A DNA stretch of 64,000 nucleotides from contig JBJEIY010000017.1 in NCBI GenBank assembly GCA_051877515.1, forward strand, positions 186,001 through 250,000, in the 5' to 3' direction. Both the position numbers and the translations under genes were made by a program. The stretch is from XBB1006 sp051877515 (GTDB lineage Bacteria; Bacillota; Clostridia; Lachnospirales; Lachnospiraceae). How positions within the stretch are numbered: position 1 is the stretch's first letter; each line of letters starts with the position of its first letter. The notes under the pieces are model-generated. The model saw nothing but the letters and a program-made list of their open reading frames with translations. It was not told the DNA's origin and did no database searches. Below, in pieces: positions 17,301-24,389 of the stretch.

Positions 17301-18693
17301 AGTGGAGATTCAGCCATCCGAAGTAAGTTATACCGTTAAATATTTAAGTGCAAGTGGATCGGCAATAGCTGAAAGCATAGAAAAAAGCGGAATGGCCGGC
17401 ACAGTGGTAAGCGAGGTGCCTGTTGAAATTCCGGGATATTCTGCGGTTTGCGAAAGCCAGGAGAAAGAATTATCCATTGGCAAAAACGAATTCATTTTTT
17501 ACTATTATGATAATCGGGAAGACCTGGGAGAGGCATTGGTTTCATACGAAAATGAGATTACCTATACAGGTCAGGAAATCTGTCCCAAAGTTGACGTAAC
17601 TTTGGATGGATGCAAACTGGAACCGAACAGGGATTACAGTTTGTATTATATGAATAATTTGAATGTGGGTAAAGCTTTCTTTGTAATTATCGCGCAAAAT
17701 AGGTATAAAGGTATTTTATGTTACGATTTTGAAATAAAACCCAGATCAAGTTCCGAAGAGGGCGGATCAAGTTCTGGAGAGAGTGGATCAAATCCCGAAG
17801 AAAGTGGATCAAGTTCCGGATGGGGCGGATCAAGTGGAGGAACCATAATTATTCAAAATCCCGTCGAAGAGGATGCTAGTAACGAGAATACTGGCGAAAG
17901 TGAAGATGAAAACATTAAAGTTAATGGCAAAACAGACTTAATAGGATGCAGTACAATTTTGTCATACGCGGAAACATTTTATGATGGCAAAACTAAAACA
18001 CCGGGAGTATTGGTTCGTGATGGCGAAACTATTCTAGAAGAGGGAAAAGATTATACTCTAGAATACGAAAATAATAAAGAGCCAGGAACTGCAAGCGTAA
18101 TAGTCAATGGAATTGGGAATTATGAAGGCCAAAAAGTATTGTCCTTTATCATTTCACTTAAAAAGGTGCAGATTAAAGGTGTAACGAATACTTCAAAGGG
18201 AAGTACAGTTAAGTGGTGTAAAGTTTCCGGAAGTGGATATTGTATTTATAGAAAAAAATCCGGCAGTACGAAGTGGGTAAAGATTAAGACCATAAAAAAT
18301 GATAAAACCATTCAGTTTACAGATACTACCGTAAAAAACGGTACTACATATTATTATAAAGTATGCGCTTTTTTTAAAAACAAGGATGGAAGTTGTGTCA
18401 AGTCATTTAAGAATTGTTTTCTTAATGCTCCAAGAATAGTGAGCAAGAATGCTAAAAGTGGCAAAATCTGTATTTCAAGAAATAAACAGGCAAGTGGTTA
18501 TGAGGTACAGTATAGCCTATCAAGTAAATTTGTGAATTCAAAGAAGGTATTATTGAAAGGAAACAAGACAATTTCTGCTGTTTTGAACGGATTAAAAAAA
18601 GGTAAACGGTATTATATTCGGGTAAGATCATATAAGACAATCGGAGGAAAGAAGTTTTATAGTGCCTGGAGGATAACCAAATTGAAAAAGTAA
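14371..18693 (+). CDS. Large multidomain surface protein (GLUG beta-helix, BspA-type LRR, Ig-like and FN3-like domains)
   Basis: The 1440-residue protein starts with a signal peptide ending near TFAAA. Residues about 60-310 carry GLUG-type repeats (GGIAGISSAVIENCYS, GGIVGQYS, GLLVGNVGG), typical of a beta-helix. A helical region without known motifs spans about 360-760. BspA-like leucine-rich repeats follow near 800-890 (GKRAFANMTNLKVVII, GEEAFAGCGQLDVVEL). Next come an Ig-like Big3-type domain, a MucBP-like domain (YTVKYLSASGSAI) and Ig-like repeats. A Ser/Gly/Glu linker encoded by 21-bp repeats and two C-terminal FN3-like domains finish it. It has no LPXTG motif or surface-layer domain that I can see. 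The start has GGAGAAAGG upstream. An adhesin role is likely by architecture. Confidence 0.78.
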   Translation: MQKIIKKVLCIILTIAITVVAVLADKQVTFAAAVGMLEFDGGEGTEENPYKISSVDQFNEIRNHLEVCFVLTDDIDFDKLNNGVWVPIGTESNPFTGTLDGAGHVIFNIKGFESPTKNACGLFAHVLNANLKNIHVRNSEEITIICKSNYKMKAGILASCGTANIFGCSVKANLIGKGDGVNLGLLVGNVGGKIENSYSEGTVYGDCSDIFPLAEYVGGIAGISSAVIENCYSKAIVNAKASSGAGTCSVYIGGIVGQYSADENNYIRNVYYAGTINNYSAFSREKINGIVGNLTAGRIENSYYDQELAGLKTDDEYARMTSQMEQFYTYADWDFNSIWCRNEYNDGYPFLRDNCPEEIWKTRGNIIKVEELPEVSIRELFEQYPQYIGKCYIDTIMGRVFDECTETLHDFSGGELFLASYKKILEDKVSIKSFMKLLFERFLKKDYRDAMDKATYEFVKIAVNNDEFMSIFCDELYQDNKSIKELVEYVELGEKVFEQSEFIKKLKKTHQFSNEDIEKIYKKPSDKEKERLGLDTPFKFAEFVLMMCVIKEINTEFIITLKSYIIDNSDLYESLDRLSSESDLVYRYVRDEILSEGFDLVKKRIFKLAKVKDIKLVSKVGSEILKVCGKAIPGCDADEYVEATLYYSLVANICASMDFQQKNLIIKVRSGEQIDVDEELAKLNILFNSEVAALQCFLDATEKIAKGLRKNTLQYCNSTYMKMLNYNTFLIESCRSAANETALSFTYEDGTAAVRGTMQMATENEEEVYAYSISRLGREAGIEEQNALTFPESISGYDVTKICDNAFENDSSIEVVIIPGNIKQIGKRAFANMTNLKVVIIEEGVEEIGEEAFAGCGQLDVVELPESIRVIGDRAFDDNIIISSPPNEAVEEYATNTPVFRNELTSNIDYITILNLPDKLVYNANDELNETGMSIEVTYHNGSVEAVSGGWLSTIADPQLGVNTVSVLYGNASTAYEVEIQPSEVSYTVKYLSASGSAIAESIEKSGMAGTVVSEVPVEIPGYSAVCESQEKELSIGKNEFIFYYYDNREDLGEALVSYENEITYTGQEICPKVDVTLDGCKLEPNRDYSLYYMNNLNVGKAFFVIIAQNRYKGILCYDFEIKPRSSSEEGGSSSGESGSNPEESGSSSGWGGSSGGTIIIQNPVEEDASNENTGESEDENIKVNGKTDLIGCSTILSYAETFYDGKTKTPGVLVRDGETILEEGKDYTLEYENNKEPGTASVIVNGIGNYEGQKVLSFIISLKKVQIKGVTNTSKGSTVKWCKVSGSGYCIYRKKSGSTKWVKIKTIKNDKTIQFTDTTVKNGTTYYYKVCAFFKNKDGSCVKSFKNCFLNAPRIVSKNAKSGKICISRNKQASGYEVQYSLSSKFVNSKKVLLKGNKTISAVLNGLKKGKRYYIRVRSYKTIGGKKFYSAWRITKLKK
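17743..17840 (+). repeat. 21-bp tandem repeat encoding a Gly/Ser/Glu linker
   Basis: Four full 21-base units and one partial unit, each starting GGATCAAGTT or a close variant, begin at 17743, 17764, 17785, 17806 and 17827. They encode 7-residue GSSSGES-like repeats between Ig-like domains of the large surface protein. Such in-frame repeats can change copy number without breaking the frame. Confidence 0.85.
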
Positions 18694-18805
18694 AAAAGTG
18701 TAAACTCGATGATTTCATCTTGTTGGACTGGAAATTGTCATAAAAGCGAGAGACTTATTTGAATAATACTTCAATTATATATTATGAACAAGGAGATGAG
18801 ATGAT

Positions 18806-19699
18806 ATGAAAAGAATACTGTGTTGTATGTTAGTGGCAGTAATGCTAGTAGCTACTTTTTCAGCAGTACCCGCTACAAAAACCGTGGCAGCAACGAAAGC
18901 ATCGTTGAAGAAAAAATTGCAGGCAACAACATCTTCGCCGATTCGAGAATTTATCTATGAAGATCTTAATAAAGATGGTAAAAAAGAGGCAATTGCTGTA
19001 ACATCAGAGAATGAAGATGATTCCTGCTACATTAATGCAACAATCTGGTATATAACAGATGAAAGTTGTGAAGCAAGTCTCTATAATGATAGTTTTTATG
19101 ATATTACTTATGATGTTTATAAAGAAACGCTGTCCCTGTATAGTGTAAAGAATACATGCATTTTTACATTTGAAACTACTCTCAAATGTGGAAATGGTGC
19201 AAACTTCTTCTATGCATATTGCTTTGATAAAAAGGGTCCCAAGGTGGTAGAGAATGCTGGAGTAGAATTGAAGTATCTAGGAAACAATAAATTTGTTGTG
19301 ATAGATAGTCGTTACGATTATGGTACAGATGGATGTGGTCATACATGGAATCGATATTATTCAAAATGGGATGGCTCAAAATTAGTTGAGTATGGTGGAT
19401 TGAAAATTTCTCAGGCCCAACTAAAGAAGGCAAAAAATGGTTCTACTATCCTGAAACAGATTAAAAAACAAGGAAAAATCAGAAATATTTATTACCGGGA
19501 AAACGGATTGATTTTTGTAAATTATCGATCCGAAGAATATAATTATAATGTGGCATTGAAACTGAAAAATGGTAAAGTATCCTATTACGATCAAGGGGGA
19601 GAGGGAAAGACAAAAAGGGAAAAAGCAACACGGGAAGGAGTAATACACAAGAGTATTACATATTGCGTGAAATATCCAAAGCGTTTCCCAATAAAATAG
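18806..19699 (+). CDS. Exported protein with a VCBS/FG-GAP-like calcium motif
   Basis: The 297-residue protein begins with a signal peptide ending near TVAATKA (residue about 31). Near residue 52 the segment YEDLNKDGKKEAIAV matches the DxNxDG calcium-loop pattern of VCBS/FG-GAP-type repeats. It is followed by beta-rich sequence with GTDGCGHTWNRYYSKWDG and Lys-rich turns. No enzyme motif is evident. AAGGAGATGAG precedes the ATG. A 112-base gap separates it from the large surface protein, with no clear terminator. It is the last gene before the thiamine operon. Confidence 0.72.
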   Translation: MKRILCCMLVAVMLVATFSAVPATKTVAATKASLKKKLQATTSSPIREFIYEDLNKDGKKEAIAVTSENEDDSCYINATIWYITDESCEASLYNDSFYDITYDVYKETLSLYSVKNTCIFTFETTLKCGNGANFFYAYCFDKKGPKVVENAGVELKYLGNNKFVVIDSRYDYGTDGCGHTWNRYYSKWDGSKLVEYGGLKISQAQLKKAKNGSTILKQIKKQGKIRNIYYRENGLIFVNYRSEEYNYNVALKLKNGKVSYYDQGGEGKTKREKATREGVIHKSITYCVKYPKRFPIK

Positions 19700-19759
19700 G
19701 TATGCTAATATGTGTACGATAGCTTATTAATTCAAGGACTATAAACAATGAAAAACCCC

Positions 19760-19788
19760 TTGCATTTCCCATTCATAAGCATTATTAT
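19760..19788 (+). promoter_or_regulatory. SigA-type promoter of the thiamine operon
   Basis: TTGCAT at 19760-19765 and TATTAT at 19783-19788 are separated by 17 bases and lie just upstream of the TPP riboswitch. Confidence 0.6.
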
Positions 19789-19802
19789 AAATCTAGTAGA
19801 AA

Positions 19803-19895
19803 ACAGACGGGAGCTCGTAAGACGGGCTGAGAGGAAGGTAAGACCTTCGACCGATAACCTGATTTGGATAATGCCAACGTAGGGATGCCTGAAGA
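19803..19895 (+). ncRNA. TPP riboswitch (THI element)
   Basis: Conserved THI-box blocks appear in order: GGGAGCTC, GGGCTGAGAGG, GACC, AACCTGAT, then GGATAATGCCAACG and TAGGGA. The aptamer senses thiamine pyrophosphate. A terminator hairpin at 19907-19940 follows it, so TPP binding should end transcription before thiS. Confidence 0.96.
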
Positions 19896-19906
19896 AGTGT
19901 ATTTTA

Positions 19907-19940
19907 ACGGAAGTTACCCAACAGGGCAACTTCCGTTTTT
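19907..19940 (+). terminator. Riboswitch-controlled terminator
   Basis: The perfect 9-bp stem ACGGAAGTT / AACTTCCGT is followed by TTTTT. It lies 12 bases after the aptamer and 72 bases before thiS, as expected for transcriptional attenuation. Confidence 0.9.
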
Positions 19941-20012
19941 TACTATATGGGAAAACTCCATTTTCAGGTTAGGGTCTGGAGCTTTCCGGAAGAATGAGTG
20001 AGGTGAAGAAAT

Positions 20013-20207
20013 ATGGTAACAGTCAACGGAGAAAAACTGGATATCGCAGGCAAGACAGTAGCGGACTATCTTGCAGGTACCAATTATGATCCAAAACGGA
20101 TTGCGGTAGAGCGAAACGGTGAGATCGTGCCGAAAGCACAATATCACGAAACCATATTACAGGAAGGCGACAGCGTAGAGGTTGTCAGTTTTGTAGGAGG
20201 TGGTTGA
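20013..20207 (+). CDS. thiS: Sulfur carrier protein ThiS
   Basis: The 64-residue ubiquitin-like protein starts MVTVNGEKLD, contains TVADYLA, IAVERNGEIVPK and GDSVEVVSFVGGG, and ends in the required Gly-Gly. ThiF adenylates that C terminus and it then carries sulfur as a thiocarboxylate for thiazole formation by ThiG. It is the first gene of the riboswitch-controlled operon. GAGGTGAAG precedes the ATG. Its TGA lies one base before the thiF start. Confidence 0.96.
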   Translation: MVTVNGEKLDIAGKTVADYLAGTNYDPKRIAVERNGEIVPKAQYHETILQEGDSVEVVSFVGGG

Positions 20208-20208
20208 T

Positions 20209-20844
20209 TTGATACCCAGTAAAGAAGAATGGTACAGTGCACTGGAGCAAAGGCATGGTGTAGAAGCACAGAAAAAGTTTGCAGCAGCCACCGTTGCCGT
20301 ATGCGGGCTTGGAGGACTGGGTTCCAATATTTCCATGGCCCTTACCCGGGCAGGGATCGGAAGACTGATTCTGATCGACTACGATCGGGTGGATATTACC
20401 AATCTTCACCGTCAGCAGTATAAGGCAGGGCAGATTGGCAGGTTTAAAACAGAGGCACTGGCAGAGAACCTAAGAGAGATTTCACCCTATTCGGAGTTTG
20501 AACTTCATACGGTGCACCTCGAAGAGCACAACGGCGCAGAGCTGCTGAAAGATGCCGATGTGATCTGCGAAGCCTTTGACAATCCCCGGTGTAAGGCCAT
20601 GCTCACCAATATGGTACTGGAAACCTTTCCGGAAAAGTATCTTGTGGCAGCATCCGGCATGGCGGGCTTTGGCAGTGGCAATGCCATTCAGACACGCCAG
20701 ATCACAAAACATTTTTATCTGTGTGGGGATGGGGTTAGCGATGTGACGGAGCAGGGAAGTCTGGTTGCTTCCCGTGTCATGTTATGTGCGGCACACGAAG
20801 CCCATATGGTTCTGCAGATTTTGGCAGATAAGATAGAACTATAA
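20209..20844 (+). CDS. thiF: ThiS adenylyltransferase ThiF (short, family-2 type)
   Basis: The 211-residue protein belongs to the ThiF/MoeB/E1 superfamily. A Rossmann nucleotide loop is seen at VAVCGLGGLGSN. LIDYDRVDITNLHRQQY carries the ATP- and Mg-binding residues, and CEAFDNPRCK follows. It activates the C terminus of ThiS by adenylation. It lacks the zinc-binding CxxC pairs of longer ThiF/MoeB proteins, as is common in the clostridial short form. I chose the TTG at 20209 because AGGAGG ends 8 bases upstream. An alternative GTG at 20200 lies inside that ribosome-binding site. Confidence 0.92.
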   Translation: MIPSKEEWYSALEQRHGVEAQKKFAAATVAVCGLGGLGSNISMALTRAGIGRLILIDYDRVDITNLHRQQYKAGQIGRFKTEALAENLREISPYSEFELHTVHLEEHNGAELLKDADVICEAFDNPRCKAMLTNMVLETFPEKYLVAASGMAGFGSGNAIQTRQITKHFYLCGDGVSDVTEQGSLVASRVMLCAAHEAHMVLQILADKIEL

Positions 20845-20861
20845 GAAAGAAGGAACATGTA

Positions 20862-21632
20862 GTGAACAACGATAAACTTATGATTGGCGGACATGAATTT
20901 AACTCCCGGTTTATTCTTGGATCCGGCAAATACTCCATGAAACTGATTGAAGCGGCGGTAAAAGATGCCGGCGCACAGATCATTACCCTTGCTGTTCGGC
21001 GGGCGAACACCAAAGAACAGGAGAGCATTCTGGATTATATCCCGGAAGGGGTAACATTACTTCCCAATACCAGCGGCGCACGAAATGCCGAGGAAGCAGT
21101 TCGTATTGCGAGACTGGCCAGGGAATTGGGATGCGGCGATTTTGTAAAAATTGAAATCATGAGAGATTCCAAGTATCTTCTTCCGGATAATCAGGAAACC
21201 ATTAAGGCAACAGAAATTCTTGCAAAAGAGGGCTTTGTGGTTATGCCGTATATGTATCCGGAATTAAATGTTGCCAGGGATCTTGTAAATGCAGGTGCGG
21301 CGTCTATTATGCCTCTGGCATCCCCCATCGGCTCCAATAAAGGACTTTCCACGAAAGAGTTTATCCAGATCCTTGTGGATGAGATTGAACTTCCTATTAT
21401 TGTAGACGCAGGAATCGGCAGGCCCTCACAGGCTTGTGAAGCAATGGAAATGGGAGTGGCCGCTATCATGGCCAATACCGCACTGGCAACGGCAGGAGAT
21501 CTGCCTATGATGGCATCTGCTTTCAAAAATGCGATTGAAGCCGGTCGAAAAGCTTATCTTGCCGGATTGGGAAGAGTGCTGACCCGTGGCGCTTCTGCCT
21601 CGGATCCGTTAACAGGATTTTTGCGGGATTAA
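20862..21632 (+). CDS. thiG: Thiazole synthase ThiG
   Basis: The 256-residue TIM-barrel enzyme condenses 1-deoxyxylulose 5-phosphate, dehydroglycine and ThiS-thiocarboxylate into the thiazole phosphate. Motifs are IGGHEFNSRFILGSGKY, the Schiff-base lysine region CGDFVKIEIM, and the phosphate-binding VDAGIGRPSQ and ANTALA. The GTG at 20862 has AAGGA 8 bases upstream and is preferred over an internal ATG at 20880. It follows thiF by 17 bases and precedes thiH by 11. Confidence 0.96.
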   Translation: MNNDKLMIGGHEFNSRFILGSGKYSMKLIEAAVKDAGAQIITLAVRRANTKEQESILDYIPEGVTLLPNTSGARNAEEAVRIARLARELGCGDFVKIEIMRDSKYLLPDNQETIKATEILAKEGFVVMPYMYPELNVARDLVNAGAASIMPLASPIGSNKGLSTKEFIQILVDEIELPIIVDAGIGRPSQACEAMEMGVAAIMANTALATAGDLPMMASAFKNAIEAGRKAYLAGLGRVLTRGASASDPLTGFLRD

Positions 21633-21643
21633 GGGGTGAAACA

Positions 21644-22897
21644 ATGGAAAATCAATTTTTTGTAGATTCCGAGGTTTTATCTCCGGAAGCATTAGAAAGA
21701 AAACATCGATTGGAAACCGACCCTTCTTTTCGGAAAAACCATATGGAGTATCTGCCCGGAATGGAGATTATTGAGTCCGATATCCGGGATAAGGTCATGG
21801 AGCAAATGGAGTCCTACGATTATGACCGGTATACAGCCCGGGATGTGAAAGCAGCGCTGGAACACGAAACCTGTACCATAGAGGATTTCAAGGCACTTTT
21901 GTCGCCGGCAGCGGAACCTTTCCTGGAGCAGATGGCGCAGAGGGCCAGAATGGAAACCAGTAAACATTTCGGAAACACCGTTTATCTGTTTACGCCCCTT
22001 TATATCGCAAATTACTGCGAGAATTACTGTGTATACTGCGGATTCAACTGCTATAACCATATCAAGCGGATGAAGCTTACCATGGAGCAGATTGAAAAAG
22101 AGATGAAGGTCATTGCTGACAGTGGTATGGAGGAAATTCTGATCCTGACAGGAGAGAGCCGGGTGCAGAGTGATGTGAATTACATTGGAGAGGCCTGCAA
22201 GCTGGCACGGAAGTATTTCCGCATGGTAGGACTGGAAATCTATCCTGTGAATACGGAGGAATACCGGTATCTCCATGAGTGCGGTGCGGATTATGTAACG
22301 GTGTTCCAGGAAACCTACGATACCGACAAGTACGAGCAGCTTCATTTGATGGGTCATAAGCGAGTATGGCCTTATCGGTTCGATGCCCAGGAGAGGGCAT
22401 TGCGCGGAGGCATGCGGGGAGTAGCTTTTTCTGCCCTTTTGGGACTGTCGGACTTTCGAAAGGATGCTCTGGCAAGTGCATTGCATGTGTATTTCCTGCA
22501 ACGCAAATATCCCCATGCGGAGATGAGCTTATCCTGTCCGAGACTCCGTCCCATCATTAACAACGACAAGATCAATCCTTTGGATGTCCATGAAAAACAA
22601 CTTTGTCAGGTTCTTTGTGCGTACCGGATTTTCCTGCCTTATGTGGGAATTACGGTATCTTCCCGTGAAAGCGCCCAGTTTCGAAACGGCATCGTGAAAA
22701 TTGCGGCAACCAAGGTTTCTGCGGGAGTATCCACCGGTATCGGTGACCATGAAAGGAAATACAGCGGAAAAGAGACAGAGGCAGATCAGGGTGATGAACA
22801 GTTTGAAATTGATGACAACCGAAGCCTTGATAAGATGTATCAGGATATTGCAGGGGAAGGATTGCAGCCTGTGTTAAACGATTATCTGTATGTGTGA
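21644..22897 (+). CDS. thiH: 2-iminoacetate (dehydroglycine) synthase ThiH
   Basis: The 417-residue radical-SAM enzyme cleaves tyrosine to give dehydroglycine for ThiG and is the anaerobic alternative to ThiO. The cluster motif CENYCVYC (CxxxCxxC) is in the expected region, near residue 125. ILILTGESR and the YVTVFQETYD segment are typical of the family. The use of ThiH rather than ThiO fits a strict anaerobe. AGGGGTGAA precedes the ATG. thiE follows within the same transcript. Confidence 0.96.
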   Translation: MENQFFVDSEVLSPEALERKHRLETDPSFRKNHMEYLPGMEIIESDIRDKVMEQMESYDYDRYTARDVKAALEHETCTIEDFKALLSPAAEPFLEQMAQRARMETSKHFGNTVYLFTPLYIANYCENYCVYCGFNCYNHIKRMKLTMEQIEKEMKVIADSGMEEILILTGESRVQSDVNYIGEACKLARKYFRMVGLEIYPVNTEEYRYLHECGADYVTVFQETYDTDKYEQLHLMGHKRVWPYRFDAQERALRGGMRGVAFSALLGLSDFRKDALASALHVYFLQRKYPHAEMSLSCPRLRPIINNDKINPLDVHEKQLCQVLCAYRIFLPYVGITVSSRESAQFRNGIVKIAATKVSAGVSTGIGDHERKYSGKETEADQGDEQFEIDDNRSLDKMYQDIAGEGLQPVLNDYLYV

Positions 22898-22907
22898 GGA
22901 TAACAAT

Positions 22908-23546
22908 ATGAAAAAGTTTGATTCCGGTTTGTATTTTATAACAGACAGTTCCCCTTATTCCGAAGAGGAATTTCTGTATCGTGTAGAGCAGGCGTTACAG
23001 GGAGGGGCAACCCTTATGCAGCTTCGTGAAAAAGAGAGATCTACGAGAGGATACATGGAGCTGGCTGATAAAGTTCATACCATTGCGAAACGGCATCAGG
23101 TTCCGCTTATCATTGATGACCGGGTGGATGTAGCCCTTGCCATTGATGCGGAAGGCGTACATGTGGGACAAAGTGATATGCCGGTTTATCTGGCCCGTAA
23201 GCTTATGGGAGAAGGCAAAATTGTAGGTGCGACAACCAAAACGGTACCCCAGGCACTGGAAGCCTATGAACAGGGGGCGGACTATCTTGGTGTGGGAGCC
23301 ATTTATCCTACTACCACGAAAGTGAAGACCATCCTGACATCCACGGATACCCTGCGGGATATTTGCCATGCAGTACCGATTCCGGTGAATGCCATAGGCG
23401 GATTGAATAAGGATAATATTGATATTCTTGCCGGGATTCCCATTGCGGGCATCTGTGTGGTATCCGCCATAATGAAGGCGGAAGATCCTAAGAGGGCAGC
23501 AGAGGAACTGAAGGCAAGAGCCGGGGAATTAAGTATTGGAAAATAA
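22908..23546 (+). CDS. thiE: Thiamine phosphate synthase ThiE
   Basis: The 212-residue TIM-barrel enzyme joins HMP pyrophosphate and thiazole phosphate to make thiamine monophosphate. Motifs are LYFITD, GATLMQLREK, LIIDDRVDVALA, GVHVGQSDMP, GVGAIYPTTTK and NAIGGLNKDNI. The ATG at 22908 has GTGAGGA 7 bases upstream. A longer upstream frame to 22890 overlaps thiH and is not needed. Confidence 0.96.
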   Translation: MKKFDSGLYFITDSSPYSEEEFLYRVEQALQGGATLMQLREKERSTRGYMELADKVHTIAKRHQVPLIIDDRVDVALAIDAEGVHVGQSDMPVYLARKLMGEGKIVGATTKTVPQALEAYEQGADYLGVGAIYPTTTKVKTILTSTDTLRDICHAVPIPVNAIGGLNKDNIDILAGIPIAGICVVSAIMKAEDPKRAAEELKARAGELSIGK

Positions 23547-23561
23547 GAAGGAGTAATTGCA

Positions 23562-24374
23562 ATGAAAACAGCATTATCCATTGCCGGCAGTGATTCCTGC
23601 GGGGGTGCCGGCATTCAGGCCGATTTGAAAACAATGACCATGAATGGTGTTTATGGTATGAGTGCAATTACCGCACTTACTGCGCAGAATACCACCGGGG
23701 TAAGAGCGATACAGGAGTCCACACCGGAATTTTTGAGAGATCAGATAGATGCGGTGTTTGAGGACATTGTTCCGGATGCAGTGAAGATCGGAATGGTATC
23801 TTCCGGTGAACTGATCCGGATAATAGGAGAAAGGCTTCGCTATTATAAAGCAAAGAACATCGTAGTAGACCCTGTGATGGTAGCCACCAGCGGTTCCTCT
23901 CTTATGAAAAGTGATGCGGTTACCATCATGACGCAGGAGTTATTTCCCATTGCAACCGTAGTTACACCTAATATTCCGGAGGCCGAGGTTTTGGCGGAGT
24001 GTACCATTCGGGATCGCAATGATATGGAAACAGCAGCCCAAAAGATCGGGAATACCTATGGCTGTGCGGTTTTATTAAAAGGCGGTCACAGTATAGCGGA
24101 TGCCAATGATCTTCTGTTTGCAGATGGAGAAAAGGTTTGGTTTGAAAGCAGGCGGATTGACAATCCCAATACCCATGGTACGGGATGTACCCTTTCCAGT
24201 GCCATTGCAGCAAACCTTGCCAAAGGATATCCGCTTCCGGAAGCGGTAAAACGGGCAAAGGAGTTTTTATCCGGTGCCCTGGAAGCAATGCTGGATCTGG
24301 GCCATGGTGCAGGCCCGTTGAAACATAATTATGATCTTACCTCTTCCTTTGCGGAAGAAAACAAATCTCTTTGA
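23562..24374 (+). CDS. thiD: Hydroxymethylpyrimidine/phosphomethylpyrimidine kinase ThiD
   Basis: The 270-residue ribokinase-fold enzyme phosphorylates HMP and HMP phosphate. It opens ALSIAGSDSCGGAGIQADLK and contains GVYGMSAITALTAQNT. The ATP- and catalytic-site segment NTHGTGCTLSSAIAANLA carries the catalytic Asp/GTG-type motif. VVDPVMVATSG is also conserved. It lies 15 bases after thiE, with AGAAGGAG upstream of the ATG. Confidence 0.96.
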   Translation: MKTALSIAGSDSCGGAGIQADLKTMTMNGVYGMSAITALTAQNTTGVRAIQESTPEFLRDQIDAVFEDIVPDAVKIGMVSSGELIRIIGERLRYYKAKNIVVDPVMVATSGSSLMKSDAVTIMTQELFPIATVVTPNIPEAEVLAECTIRDRNDMETAAQKIGNTYGCAVLLKGGHSIADANDLLFADGEKVWFESRRIDNPNTHGTGCTLSSAIAANLAKGYPLPEAVKRAKEFLSGALEAMLDLGHGAGPLKHNYDLTSSFAEENKSL

Positions 24375-24389
24375 AAGGACTTAAGAAGA

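Noticed and set aside
7114..19699. Possible prophage or integrative element
   Set aside because: No integrase, terminase, relaxase, attachment repeats or transposase was seen; the block is called accessory only on composition and content.
21692..22516. 274-residue minus-strand open frame opposite thiH
   Set aside because: Antisense to a strongly conserved gene with full radical-SAM motifs; composition rich in His, Leu and Cys as expected for a shadow.
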